The position numbers and the translations under genes were made by a program. A model generated the notes under the pieces. It did not search any database, was not told where the DNA came from, and saw only the letters and a program-made list of their open reading frames with translations. From Trametopsis cervina (taxonomy: Eukaryota; Basidiomycota; Agaricomycetes; Polyporales; Irpicaceae): DNA of 64,000 nucleotides. The stretch lies in assembly GCA_022385755.1 (NCBI GenBank), contig MU278372.1, positions 186,001-250,000 of the forward strand. The letters are read 5' to 3'. This document shows, one piece after another, positions 21,774-34,782 of the stretch (positions within the stretch are counted from its first letter, which is position 1; each line of letters begins with the position of its first letter).

Positions 21774-23422
21774 TCACTCCCTCGTTCGCTCATCCTCCTT
21801 CTGCAGCCCATACACAAGCCCAAGCGCAACCTTCGCCGCCGCCTTTCGTCTCTCCCCCTCATCGTCCATCCCCGCAATCTGCTCCTTCATCCCCTGCAGC
21901 GCGCCGAGCACCTTGGACAGGTCGAACGCGCCCAGCTCGAACTCATCGTCCTCCCCATCCGCTTCCCTCTCCTCGATAGCGGATGTAAGAGAGTCGAAGC
22001 TAGGGTCGGCGGTGCTGGAGTTGGGCTGGTCGACGGAGCCGGATTGGACGAGCGGGGAGTGTAGACGTTGCCAGGATGGGGCGGTGGACGGGAGACCCAG
22101 GCTTGCGGAACCGAAGAGCCGGCGGGACATCTCTTCCACCTCTGCGCGGGAAGGCAGCTCCGGGTCCTCTTCCTCCTCATCATCATCTTCGTGCGCATGT
22201 ACATCATGTAAATGCTCATCATCCAAAGGCACAAAATCGGTAGTAAAAGCACGTTCAGGCGCGGAGGTAGCACGCCGCGCGTCTCCATAGCTCACGTCCA
22301 TTGGCGCACCCACAAAGTCGTCGAAGTCATCCTCGAACTCGTGCAGCGCGTGCGCGTGCACGGGCTCGCCATCGTGCGCGCCGGCCGTGCTCCAAGGGTC
22401 GTCGTGATCCCGCTCCGCCGCGAGCTGGCCAGACGGGAGGTCGTCCTGCAACCAGCTCTCCAGCGCATCCATCTCTTTTTGCATCCGAGCTCGATTTGGG
22501 GTGACGTCCAGATCATGAGTCTCTTCGTGGTCTTGATCTTGGAGGAGCAGTGCCCCAGACGCGTCCTGCATACTTGCCCAGTCGAGCAGATCGCCGGCGC
22601 GGCTCTTTCGCTGCGTGGTGCGCTGGCTCTGCACGAGCGAGGGCCACATTATCGTACTTAGAGAGTCGATCACGCGCGGGAGTCCGGGGACGCCTGGACG
22701 GACGCGAAAACGAGGTCAGAGATGTTCGTTCAGATAGGCACCACGGAGCATACCTGCGGCGTCCTCATCCGAGAAGCTCGATCCATCTTGAGTGGGTTTT
22801 CGATACCCGCGGTCTCCGTCGATGTATTCGAACCCATGCGATGAGATAAACTCGTCTAGGCCTTCGCCGTCCTCTTCGCGCTCCGCCGGGGACGAGTCGC
22901 TCGAGAACTGGACGGCGAGGGACACCTCTGGGTCGTAATGCTCGAGCTTCTTGGCGAGCTCCGTGACGTGCGTCTTGTACTGGTCCCCGCGGTTCCATAC
23001 GTATACGACTGCGGGCACGTCGCTCGCGAGGTACCCTGCGAAACCATCTAGCTGCCGCAGTTCGAAGTGCACGTCGGCTGTGTAGTACTTGTTTGAGATC
23101 GTCCATGGGATGGTAATCGCCGGGTCCGAGTTGGTTAGTTCGGCATGTAGCTTGCTGAGGCTGAGGCTTGGTGTGGTGTTTCCTTCATCGTCTGTGGCTG
23201 GGGCGGATGTGGATGCGACCTGGCTGTTCGTGCGGGATGTGCCGCCTATGATGTCCGAGAGCGCTTTGACACCTGTTGGGGAAGATGAAGGGGGCGAAGA
23301 TGAGCGAGGTGAATGTTAGAAGCGTATGAGGACGAAGCGACATACGAACGTTGAACGAACTGGTGCGCGACGTCCGTCGTGGATGAGACGACCAATATCC
23401 TGCACGCCGCCGAGCCCGACAT
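21774..23422 (-). CDS. p34/AAGAB/Irc6-type alpha/gamma-adaptin-binding protein
   Basis: Three exons: 23350-23422, 22754-23272, 21774-22693; 503 residues. The N-terminus CRILVVSSTTDVAHQFVQR is the small-GTPase-like strand typical of fungal Irc6 and animal AAGAB (p34). It is followed by IPWTISNKYYTADVHFELRQ, the VPAVVYVWNRGD segment and the GLDEFISSHGFEYID motif characteristic of this family. The C-terminus carries an acidic disordered region and a helical segment (DLSKVLGALQGMKEQIAGMD). p34 proteins are cytosolic chaperones for clathrin adaptor complexes AP-1 and AP-2, so a role in vesicle coat assembly is likely. The first donor is an uncommon GTTCGT, chosen because it alone keeps frame. ATG at 23422 is used; an upstream in-frame ATG at 23653 gives a non-conserved extension. 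Confidence 0.85.
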
Positions 23423-24535
23423 TCTTCCCCCAATCGAGTGCAGCGTATCTATCTTATGAGTACGTGGCAGTACGGGAAGACCAAGTAGGGCGTTCTCCGG
23501 CGACTCTTGAGCTTCGAAGAGGGTGTCCGCGGCGAGGATTGAAGACACGCAAACACGTAAAGATGAGGAGAGAGCACTGACAGAGCTGATCTCGTGCGCG
23601 ATTGACGAGGCGCCCGTGGATGGACGTGATTCAGATAGCGGGCGTCTATGCATACTTGGAGGGTTGTCCCCCTGATAGGTAGTCTGTATACAGCATCGAT
23701 ATCTGCTTTACGTGGTAAGTACTATCATGCCATGCCAGGCACTCAGATAGCGTGTCCAGATCCCTGCAAACCGCCGCTGTTTGCAGGGCTCTGGCTGCGT
23801 TAGTGCTGCTTCGTCGGTGATTTGGGCTGCGCATGGATGTCTCTGTCCGTCCGCTGCTCCGGCCAAATCTCGTCTATCCTCGGCAGAGGTGGCATTGGGG
23901 GTGCTGGACAGCCTCTCAGAACGCTCGCATATGGCCGTCGTCATACCGTTGCTGAGGTGTTGTGGCAGCACACAGGCTAGCTGAGTACGAGCCTACGTCG
24001 TGATCGATGCGGCACGCGGGGTGAGCAACTATCACAACATATCCTTGCGGAGCGAGACAATCTGCCGCCCTCGATGCCGGCGAGTTAAAAGACTCGAGGG
24101 CATCGTCAACAAACAACTGAAGCCCATCTTTACGTTTTGATAATAGACGGGGCCTAAAAGCACATGATACACTTCACAATCCCGCATTGCCACCGTGTGG
24201 CGTAGCGTGTGACCTCCCGCAACCTCGTTTACATATGTCCTCCGTCTCAGTCCTCTCATGTCCTCCGTCTTCGTTCTTCACTTGCCTGCCGCCGTTGTGT
24301 CCATGAAGCAGAAGCCAGCGTGAACATACATCCTTGAGGAACCCGACCGTACGCACTCCATTTCACATCCGGTAGTACACATCAGCTGATTGCAGTATGG
24401 GCAGGTACAAATTAAAGGGACATAGTTTCCAGCTTACGCCAAACCTCCAAACCAGACTCAAGCGGGGATCGTTGCTAGCCGCTAGTTTAAGCCCACATAC
24501 GTCCAATTAATCGCGCTACCCAAAAAGCCAAAACG
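23423..24535. other. Divergent intergenic region
   Basis: 1.1 kb between the starts of the p34-like gene (minus) and the methyltransferase gene (plus), so it should contain both promoters. No conserved element or credible gene was seen. Confidence 0.5.
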
Positions 24536-27500
24536 ATGCTCGCACCATACCCAGTACGGCTGCGGTCAAACTCATCTCCCGCCCACCCGCCGCAACTTGG
24601 CGGGCCCTCGTCGCCTAAGCCCGCGGCCAGGGAGCCTCCCCTGGTGATCCATCCTCCAAAACCAAAGAAACTCTCGCTCTCCATCTTGACCGACATATCG
24701 CCCGCTCCCACGCCCCATGCTAGCCCACTGCGACTAATCCGCGAACGACTCCGACGTCCCTCCAGTGCCGGTGGTCCCACTGACCGTAAAAAATCCCCGC
24801 GTCCTAAGGGCGCAAAGCCACGGCCGTCCACCTCGACTGGGTCTCCAGAACCCGCCAAGGCCATATCTCACCATCCCCAGGTCCTCAGCGAGAAGTATTC
24901 GATGTCCAATCTGCGCAGGAAGGTGTCTGGTCACGGACGCGTGCTGCCCGTAAGTTTTGGCTTAGAAAGTTTTTCGATCATATCCCCTTACGTCATCCTC
25001 CTCACATAACTACGTCCTTGATCGCCTAAATCGGCGGCGTAAATTAATATTGGCATGCCACAGGGTGCAGATCTCGGTGACCTCCAACGCAAGGACTCCA
25101 GCAGGAAAAATACTAGCAGGATCAACAGGTCGAGCATCGGCTCCAAAGCGAAACCAGCATTAGTCATCTCGCATCCTAAGCCCGCCGCGGTCGCTCCGAA
25201 CGACTTCCTCCTCTCTGGTTGGGACGACCCGCGTTTCTCGACCGCCGACCGCATGATCCTCCATGAATTGAAGACGAAGATGCAGGCTCGCGACGCGCAG
25301 TTCAAGGTCAAGCACGGTAAAAAGCATCATCCGTACGACCTCACGGAGGCGCCGTATCCGACGAATTATGACCCAGGCATCATTGACAAGTACGTGGCTC
25401 CCGCGGTGGTCCTGACGCGAATTGTGTGTTTATTTCTGGCCGCACATAGCGATATCTGGGAGGAGATGTGGTCACAGAGGTGCTCGAACGATCTAACATG
25501 GCATCGCATAGAGGAGGTTCCTCTGAGAGTGTACGCCCTCACTACTATCGTCTTTGAGTTACTATATGTGCTGAATTATAATTTAAAGTTTGGATCTAGG
25601 CTGCGGTGCGTCTATTCTATTTTACTAACATTTATTTCATGAGACTCAAGCTCTACCAGGCTCCGGCAGTTGGATACTTGACTGTGCGAGGCATTGGAAG
25701 GTCAGTAGGTGATGTAGAGATCAAACGGATGCATTCTTGTACTGAATTGCCCCACACGGACGGTTCAGGACACACATTTCGTGGGTAAGCTGCAGCGCAG
25801 CAACACGGAATTAACGGCCGCTGACGACTGAATTGCTCAAATAGGGCTCGACATTGTACCCCTACATCCGGATCTGTATCAACTGGGTTCTTCGCAGATG
25901 GCTTCCCGCATAACATGGATACAAGCGAACTTGTGAGTGCGACCTGCGGGAACGCTGCCCTTCTTAGTTGCTCAAGCTCTTGACAGCCTGGAACGCCTGC
26001 CATTTCAGGACGAAGAGTTTGACTTCGTGTGGGTGATTTGCTTCCGAATTCTGCAGAGGCGGGGACTGAGTACCGTTCGGCTGCAGACATGTGAAGCGGA
26101 TAGCTCGCGGAGTGCCTGAAGACAAGGTGTGAGCGAATCTCCATACGCTTCGTATACGCCGCGACTGACCGTACATCAATAAACAGTGGGACGGCCTATT
26201 CGAGGTGTGTGCCTTGATGTGGGGAATGTCAATACATATTCATTTTGTGCAGGAGATCAACCGGGTGATGAAGCCAGGCGGCCGTCTAGAGGTAAACATC
26301 TATCGATCAACAGACGTGGAGATATCATAGCTGACACAGCCACCTTACTCCAGATGTTCGAAGAAGAACTCTACTTCCCAGGCAAGCCGGTGTACGCCAA
26401 AGCAGACGAGCTCGTCGATCTCGATCTGTCTGGCTCCCCGCCACCCTCGTCCCATCACCCGTCGTCCGACTCGCTGTCCCCGGTGAGCTCGACGTCGACG
26501 CATATCTCGTCACCGCTACGCACGGAACCGCCGTTCTCATTTAACATGCATGGTGCGACGATGGGGCATACCCCGGCGTCGTCGCGGTCGTCTCTCACAA
26601 CACCCAGCCATACGTCAGTCGCGTCGCGCATGGGCTTTGGGCGAACGCCGCTGCACCGCGTAACGCTCCCGCCTACGCTGGAAGACGACGAGTCCTCGAT
26701 CAACTCTGATCAGATCTCTGCGTCCCAGAAGATGGCGATCAACCCCAGGGACCATTCGCTGTTGGAGTTCGTCTATAATGAGATGCATGCTTGTAGATTT
26801 ATCAACCTCGAGCCGCTCGCTTTGCTCAAGTATACTATTCCGTTGTACTTCAAAGGTGCGTAACTATCCGAACATAACCTTCATCTTGTACCTGACCCCA
26901 TGTCGAATGCATAGAAACCTGCCTACATCCCCCTGTCATCCTCACCTTCCCTCCACGTCCCGAATCAACTCCCTCCAGTACCCCGCACACCCCTTCTGCC
27001 TCGTCACCGCTTACACCCTCCGAGCCACCCCACCTCCCACAACAACAAGTCAAGTACGACCCCAACATACCCCTCATCTCTCTCCTCGCCGAGCCGAACC
27101 CGCACGTTATCGTCGACGACGAACGCCTAAAGCACCTCTTCGCGAGTATCAAACGCTCCATGTCGTATGCACGCTTCTCAGACGTGTACCAGCGGTTCTG
27201 GAAGGGTGACATCGACCCGATCCTGGGCCCAGAGCTGCTCGCGGCGGTGCGCAACCTGCAGGCCACACTCTCGCATAAGACACACAAGCCGCTCAGCAGT
27301 GTGTCGTTCGACTTTCGCACGCTCAATATGCATCTATCACTCAAGGTACACGAGGTCCTCGCGTGTGCGGAGGAGATGTGGGAGTGGGTGGTGCAGTACC
27401 AAAACGCGCTTGTGCCGAGGACACCGAGGTCGGGTCTGGTTGAGTCGGTGTGTGCGAGGGCGCAGAAGCATCATGAGGCGCTGCGGTATATGGCGAGGTC

Positions 27501-28081
27501 GGAGTTTGATGATATGTTGTCGAGGTTTGAGCTGTAAGTCGTCTCGCATCTTTGGAAGTTGCGCCAATGTGCTGATGTGTGTTATTCCCTGTAGTGACAT
27601 GCAGGAACAAATCGGACTCAAGTATCTCGTCAGAGACAGCCTCGGCTGGAAGGGTGGCATGCCGTCGGCGCGTACGCAGGCCCGCAAGGACTTCGACCAG
27701 CTATGCGCCGAGTGGAAACTATACGAGCAATCACTCAAACACCCCATGCCCCCGCCAGCGCCGACGCATACAGACTCGTGGCCTGCGACTCCGCGATCCG
27801 CAGCCATGTCGCTCAAGGACGAGTATCATCGCGAGCAGGAGTACACGCACAGCGAGGGGGAGGATGGGCCGCCGACGCCGTATGCGGGACAGTTCGTGCT
27901 ACCGAAACTACCGAGGCTGCAGAGGCTGTCCCAGAGCGAACCGCAGAGAGAGTCAAGAGACCGCGAGCATGAGCGGGCGGATGGGTCGACGGTGCCGTTG
28001 TCGCATTTGGAGCCGCATGAGAGGATAAGCAGGCGGTGGTCGATTTTCGTGGCGTGGAAGGAGGGCCGGTCGGGACAATAG
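24536..28081 (+). CDS. Class I SAM-dependent methyltransferase with long disordered arms
   Basis: Fourteen exons: 24536-24949, 25064-25389, 25450-25530, 25589-25605, 25660-25700, 25769-25784, 25845-25932, 25987-26028, 26087-26126, 26187-26204, 26253-26291, 26354-26855, 26915-27533, 27595-28081; 909 residues. Residues 1-190 are proline/serine-rich. The Rossmann methyltransferase core covers about 260-380: motif I is VLDLGCGSGSWILDCARHW (274-292), post-I is THFVGLDIVPLHPDLY, then LPFQDEEFDFVHVKRIARG and the motif III region INRVMKPGGRLEMFEEELYF. This fold binds S-adenosylmethionine; the acceptor substrate is unknown. A serine-rich insert follows, then a second conserved-looking region (RFSDVYQRFWKGDIDPILGP, KVHEVLACAEEMWEWVVQYQ). 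Five consecutive exons around the core are only 16-42 nt. All junctions are phase-consistent. Confidence 0.88.
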
Positions 28082-28750
28082 TCTCTTTTACGTTCCCTAC
28101 GACGGGCTGTCAGGGGAAACTTTCATTCTCTCTGGGGGTCTTGGACGTCCTGGCGGCGTCTGCAGGTGCTGTTGTTTTTGGCACGTTCCCATCACAGGGC
28201 GTTCGATGCACATCTTCATATCTTTATTCATACTCACTATCTCTGATGTTCGGGCAGTTTTGCTATTGTCCAAACAGCACTAACCCACTCCTATCCTACA
28301 TGTTTACTCTACGGGACAAAAATCGTACTTTCATATTCTATTGTATATCTTTATACAACCAGGTACACTGGCTACGCATCTGTTTGGTATTTATGAGGTT
28401 CTGTGGCTTCGTTCGTCTTCGTTCGTCAATGTAGGGATACAATAGAGGAAGGGCCAGACATGAGGAACGTGGACATATCGGAAACCAGAGCACTGAAGAT
28501 GGCCGCACACCGTCCTGATGCGACGAGGCCTTTGAGAGATGAGCTAACGAACAAAACTTGAGCTTTCGATGGCCATCTCGACAAAGGCTATGCCAAATGC
28601 CACTCTCAAGTTGCTCTAAAGTAGCAGAAGGCCATGGCCATAGCGGGGGTTCCATCAGATCTCCTAATCAACAAGTACACGTGATCCGAGCGGTATTGCC
28701 CAAGCGCAGCCCTTTCTCGTCTGCTCTCATCTACTTAAACCCCCATCACG
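28082..28750. other. Intergenic region between methyltransferase and zf-C3H1 gene
   Basis: About 670 bp: the 3' flank of the methyltransferase gene and the promoter of the next plus-strand gene. No coding evidence. Confidence 0.5.
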
Positions 28751-31700
28751 ATGTCGACTCTGACCTCCCCGGAACGACCTCACTCTGTAACACCACACCT
28801 GGCCACCATGGATCAAGCAACAACCTCAATCGACGCTGCAGCTTCACTTCGGGCTTTGGCGCTGTCGACCTTGAAGAAACGCAAGACAACTACGGCGACC
28901 GCCGCGGACACTCCAGCAAGTCTTCCATCCCGGCCTATACCTCACGATAACTCGATACACCTGGATTACGGCACTGAAGAGTCGTCGTTTGGTGCGTCAA
29001 CAATTGCTTCCTCAAGTGCGGGCCCCTCTACTACCGTCAAAATACCCTCGCCTCCTCAAGCGACCCCGATGGACGTCGATGACGATCAAACTCGAGAAGA
29101 AGGGGAAATAAGCGATTCAGAATCAACTCCCACCCCCAAGCCACCTCAAACACCGCCGAAGACCGTCCCCGCTAAACCTCAACCTACAGCACCCAGTCTC
29201 CCCATGAAGCCTAGGTCGTCCCCATTGGCTAAGTCTGCTCAACTTTCGCACACGGATGCATCTACCCGCCCGAAATCGGACATATCTGCGCCGCTGAGAG
29301 GCCAACAGACGACACATCTTGCACCGTCTTCACTACCTTACACTCCTCCAGACCATGATATGAGCATCGTTGAAGACACTCAGGTTAGGCCGGGCCTCGT
29401 CAGTGAGTGTAAATGTCAATGTCCATGTCTTGCGGTTGGTAATTGACAACATGCTTTGTAGTGACACAAGCACAATATGACAAGTCGAAAGACATTGTGC
29501 TTGACTTGCTGGGCTGGGGGGTTCCTCCCGAATATCTCGTGACCTGTGGGCTTAGTAGAGAGATCATCTATTATATTTTCTTGGACCTGAACCTACGACT
29601 CCCTACGAATTTGGACATGACCGGCCTCCCACAGCTTCCGACCGCTGAACCTCTCCGTTACACGTCGCCTGAGCCGATATCGCCGCCCATCGCTCCCTCT
29701 TTCAATCGGCAACGTTCTCAATCTGCTTCTACCCGTCAAACTCAAGTACATCCTAGTCTCCCTCTGAAGCCCACTGCACCGCAGGGTCCCACCACTGCAG
29801 AGGGATCGTCACTATCCGCGACTGCCACCCCCTTTGTGCCCTCCACCCCTCCGGCTCCTGACCAAGCCACCAGCCTCATCGATATGGAACTTCAAAGACG
29901 ACAGGAACTTCTTGCACGGAAAGCAGTACTGGCCTCTCGAAAATCTAAGCAGGCTACATTGGCTGTGCCTGCCGCACGTTCTACACTTGAGTCCAGAATC
30001 TCGGATGCCAAGGACGTCACCATGGCTGAGCCACCTTCAGTGCCCAAACAGGCCGTGGATGACTTCTTGAACAGCATCCCCTCTGCTTCTCACGCTCCTC
30101 AAGATGACATGGACGTCGATGGGCCAATTCCAGGACTGTCCTCGAAACCCCCTGGTTTGGCCCCTTCTCCGCAGATATTAGAGCCTCCATCGTCTATTTC
30201 TGCTACCAGTTCTTCCGGCGACCTTATGTTCCAATCTTCTGCAGAAGCAAGCCTATTCAGTACACCTAGGCAAACACTTGCCACTGACCGCGAGTCCGTT
30301 GGCCGTTCTTCGAGTGTCTCAGATGAAAAGAGCGATGTGTCTGAGCCCCTGACCCGAGAACCATCTATTGGTGTGAGGCGAGGCACAAAGCGACCGGTTG
30401 CCTCAGACTTTGTTGATATGGAACCCGGGCCTTCGCGTTCGCACCACAATGGCTATAATAACCACCAATCAGCTCCTCACGGACACCACTATCATGCTCG
30501 CAAGCGACCGCAATCTTTCGCCGGTGTGGCCACTTCACGACGCATGGTAATAGACCTCAGCGATACATCAGATGATGACGATGACGAGGACGGCACTGGT
30601 TCAAGTTGGGCAACGCGCCACCAGCATCGGCCGCGACAACCTCACCGGCTTGCAGTTTCAAACTCCGTGCCCAGCATCGGCTCTCCGAGTGGTTCTGCTA
30701 CGCCCGCCGCCTTGCAGGAGAAAGAAGAGGCTATCAAGAAGATGAGAGAGCTAATCGCACAAAGAGAACGTGCGCGAAAGGACAAACTTGCTGCTGTGAG
30801 TCACCAGTGTCTCAAACATCGAGGATGTCGGCGCTCAATTGCGCCAATCGTTTCAGAGACCTACACCGCCAGTTGTACCAAACAGCGAGCAGGTCCAACA
30901 AGTCACTGTCACTGTCAAACAGGAGGAAGACGATAATACAGCATCGGCGTCGCTCGCCGACCCGACTTCAGCGCCACTAGACCCCAAAGTTGAATCGGAC
31001 GACCTTATAAGTAAACCTGGTATGTTTGTGCTTTCCGCATGGGTCCCCTGGCTCATTTTTTTTGCTTCTAAAGCCACTCCAGTACCGTCCCGTTCATTGA
31101 CTCCGGGCGACCCACCACGTTCTCCAGGTCTTGTCTCATCCCCAGCATCATTCTGCGTTACTAGCGCTCATCCAATCGTTCAGATAATATACGGCGGTCC
31201 ACCGAACACACGCCAACAACTGATCAAGGCATGTAATCTTCAACCGGCCTTCGGCCCACAGATGCTCTTTCCTCACAAACACCCTTTTTACATTGTCGCC
31301 CTTGTCTCCGTTCCGGCTCGACCTCGTCAAACATGCATGGACTTACGGTAATATCTCTGACATTTTTTGTGCAACTCGTCTGCGTTCACAGTTATCACAG
31401 CTGAGGTTCAACAAGAATCAACGGCACGAGCCTCTTCTCTTACTGTCTGTGCTGCTCAACTTGCAGTCAATGGGGATATCGCTTAACATTTCCTTTTAAC
31501 ATATTATATACTCTTCGTTCCTCGACTTGATTTGCTTTATGACCCTTCCCATCTTCATTCTCTTTCTACAGGTTCAGCACAGTTCAACTTCTCCACCACA
31601 TGGGCGTATGTACCCGCCACAGGATAACGCGCATGTCGACGTCGATGGCTCCATCTTGGACGCGTCGTCGACCCAGGTGCGTTTCCTGTGCAGTTTCCAG

Positions 31701-32459
31701 CTAGTCTTCGGCTAGAAGCGTGTCCCTTCCCCAAAATGCGTACTGATGATGGCGCTATTGCTTGGTATTCTTCCTACAGGACGTCGAAATGCTGCATGCA
31801 GAGCCATCAACGTCGACACTCTCAAACTCCGGGTTCTCTGCCTACTGCTCGCCTCTGTTCTCATATCCACTTCTGCGTGCAAGCTCGCCATGGCGCCTGT
31901 CGGAATCTTTGTCTGGACCGGGGAATACTCACGTCACGTTGTTAGATCTTCCACTACATGAGCGACCTGACTCAGATGATCCTCAAGTGTTGATTGGTGT
32001 GAACATGAGGGCATTGAAGGCGGCCGCCGTTCAGAGATGGCTATCTGATCCGTCAAAACGGATATGCCAGTACGAGGTCCCAGGTGGTGGAGAGTGTCGT
32101 GACGACGAATGTGAGGATATCCATCCCTCGGAAGCTTGGCGAGTGGAACCGAGCGGTACGCCGTCCCTTTCCTCCTATGTGGTCGCTCACATCTTTATCC
32201 CGCTTCTCCACCTTCTCCCATTCATTCTTTACCGTGTACCTCCTTTCCCTTCATCATCTCTCATTTCTCGATCACAGATGAAGAAACAGCCAGGCATATG
32301 TATGCAGGGCTCCCGAAGAGCTCACCAGTGACACTTGAGCAGCTGCAATCGGCTTTGCAAGCGGCTCGCACTCCAGATATCGGGTTCCACATGCGTATCA
32401 GGAATGCGCTGGAAACGCTTGGGTTGCGTACAACCCCGTCTGGCACGTATCCAGATTAA
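28751..32459 (+). CDS. zf-C3H1 zinc-finger protein, Red1/ZFC3H1-like
   Basis: Clear exons are 28751-29402, 29462-30795, about 30857-31019 and about 31079-31119, then 31572-31676, 31780-32155, 32278-32459; the exons between 31120 and 31571 are unresolved. The N-terminus is Ser/Pro-rich with an EEGEISDSE motif like the one that opens ZFC3H1/Red1 proteins. A long low-complexity middle ends in a helix (KEEAIKKMRELIAQRERARK). The C-terminus has a YCSPLFSYP segment and then the diagnostic zinc finger RICQYEVPGGGECRDDECED plus IH, spaced C-x8-C-x4-C-x3-H. Family members (fission yeast Red1, human ZFC3H1) scaffold the Mtl1/MTR4 complex that sends nuclear transcripts to the exosome; that role here is inferred. 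ATG at 28808 is an alternative start. Confidence 0.72.
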
Positions 32460-33099
32460 TTCGGAAAAAATCAAGAGTGAAAGAGCGCGTTGCGCCACCA
32501 AGTGGGACCTGCTTATGGCTCCCTTTGGCGAAGTTTGTGGATTGTCGCTGTTCTGTTCCTGCGCATCGTGTGCATTTATATTTGCTTGTTGGATACCTCA
32601 TGTAGAACACTTTTACTCAATTCGATATCGCTGTTTGTTTGAACTCGAAACGCTCTCGTGTCTAAGGCCATGCAATGCTGTCGTCTGAGTTTTATATAGG
32701 CCACACAATGAATTCATTGATAACATTTCAAACGTTCATGCAGTAGCTAAATGAAGTGAAGAAAGTTCAAGAATTGCATTGAGTGAATTGACCGTGGCGT
32801 CACCATAGCATGAGAATAAGAACTGTCCAAAACGTCCATAATAGCTTTGTACATGAAAACCAAGAAAGCGTAAAACCCAGGAATTAAGGGGGGAAATTCA
32901 AGAAACGAAATCGTACGAAAGCGTGAAGACTGTCCACATGAAAAATCGTAGAACAGGAGACGTAAAATCAGATGCGGTATACCGTAGACATAGATAGTAC
33001 CGAAAACTTGTCATGAGGATGCGAGAGAGGTGCGTGAATGCCATGAAGATATCATGTTAGGCCAAGCCAAGTCCTAGAGTAATGCGTGCGGGCTCATGA
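32460..33099. other. Convergent intergenic region
   Basis: 640 bp between the stop codons of the zf-C3H1 gene (plus) and the Kre9-like gene (minus). It is AT-richer than its surroundings and contains no credible frame; probably two 3' UTRs. Confidence 0.5.
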
Positions 33100-34058
33100 T
33101 CAAGCGAGCAGTGCCGCGGAGAATGCGACTGCAGCGAAGGTGAGGCACGAGTTTGCGTTCAACCAAGAAAGCGCGCCCGACTGCTGAGTGACGGCGGTGC
33201 CGCCCGAACTACTGTTGCCGCTGGGTGCAGGAGAGGGAACAACAGAAGTAGAGCTTAGTGGTGCGACCGACGTGGGAGCCGAGGGGGTGACATCCGGAGT
33301 GGAGACGGAGCTTGAGGAAGAAGCTGCGACTGAGTCGCTGACCGCGGGGACAGAAGGCGTCGATGCACTGCTTGAAGAGCTTGAGGATGCAGGTGCAGGG
33401 GTGCTAGAGCTAGCAGATGTGGGTGTGGGGGATGATGCTGGTGTAGAGGGAGAAGCAGACGCTGAGGTCGAGTCCGACGTGATTGTGAACGTTTGGCTGT
33501 CATCTCCTGAATCGCCGAACACTAGCGAATAATACAAGTGAGTACATGGAGGAAATAGCGTAAGAACGTAGTTCAACTTACACACGACGAAGTACCTCCC
33601 CGATGGGACACTGGGAACTACGACGTCGACCGAGCCGGCCGTAATCAAGAAACCCTGAGCCAGTGGTGAGGCTATTATCGCGTATTAGACATCACTCCTG
33701 CACAATCAGTGTAGGAAGTCGAGACTCACTGAAATTGAGACGCTTTTGCCCATTGTTATCCACAGATCCCAAAATAACCTCCGCCTTCAGATTCGTAATA
33801 TTTGCAGGAGGAGGCAGTCCCGACGTATCCCTATATGGACGATTCAATCAGCTTCTGTACAGATGAATAAAGTCTGAGACCTCGAGACACTTACCAAGTG
33901 ACCTTGTACGTATGTCCAACAACCCAGACGGATGTGAAGATTGGGCTGGTCACTGGTGGTGCCACGACATCCCGCTTGTCGGCGACATTGGCGGCGAACG
34001 GTGCTGCAAAGGCTGTCGCGAGCAGAGAGGAGAATGCGAAGACCTTGGAGAACAACAT
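33100..34058 (-). CDS. Kre9/Knh1-domain GPI-anchored cell-surface protein
   Basis: Four exons: 33895-34058, 33730-33830, 33582-33671, 33100-33521; 258 residues. It begins with a signal peptide (MLFSKVFAFSSLLATAFA). The next about 100 residues form a Kre9/Knh1-like immunoglobulin fold (VVGHTYKVTWDTSGLPP, ASGFLI-type segment TSPLAQGFLITAGSV, VPSVPSGRYFVVLFGDSGDD). A Ser/Thr/Pro-rich stalk of about 90 residues follows, then a probable GPI site (near NSSSGG) and a hydrophobic C-terminal tail ending AAVAFSAALLA. Such proteins sit on the outer face of the plasma membrane or in the wall and are common in basidiomycetes; Kre9 itself is linked to beta-1,6-glucan. The splice at 33582 (GTG T|GTAAGT) was chosen to keep the conserved VVLFGDSG. 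Confidence 0.9.
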
Positions 34059-34782
34059 CGTAGTCGGGTAATGTCGTAGGGACGTCGAGGGACTGCGAGG
34101 GACTGAGTAGCTCAACGTGGAGGGAGAGAGAGTCTCAGGTTGAACCGGGCACGCGGGCAAACGGTTCTTGTACCTCCCGCATCACGGACCGATATGGCAA
34201 GTGTAGATCGTTCTGATTGTAAGATTGATGCGCGCACGCTGTTCGCATTGAGCCAGATAGACTTGAGCGGTGCAGAAACATGTCTCAAGGGTCAGGGGGT
34301 CGCGCATGGTGACACAGTGCGTCAATGAAAACGCATGAGCATAGATCTTGACCAAATGACAGCCCGAAGAGAGATCTGAGTCTGAGGTGCCCCGAGTTAT
34401 CCGTCGTGTGCTGCTATGCACTGAAATCTTTGTAAAGCGAGTATTGATATTAATGGTGACATAGGAGCACCAGTGAGATACAGGAGTTACCCCCAGTCCC
34501 GAACCATTGCCTGATGGAGGGGAGGGAGGTAAGGTAAAGCTACATTGGAACTATAAGTGCTACAAGCGACGGATCTCAATCCGAGATTCCTTTTCCTCTC
34601 GGATGCTACCGATGCGTCGGGCCAGTCTAAGTCTATATTGGTGGGCCATCACCATGCATCGAGTAGGTCCAAGTGATATAGAGAGCGAATGTGGTGGGCT
34701 TCCTCAGGAAAGCGGGGAAGGGAGTGGGAAGGAGTGGACGGCGCTAAGGATAACAGAGAGCCGGGTAGGACAGGGATAGCAT
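34059..34782. other. Intergenic region between two secreted-protein genes
   Basis: 724 bp between the start of the Kre9-like gene and the stop of the RlpA-like gene, both on the minus strand. It should hold the promoter of the former and the 3' UTR of the latter. No credible frame. Confidence 0.5.
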
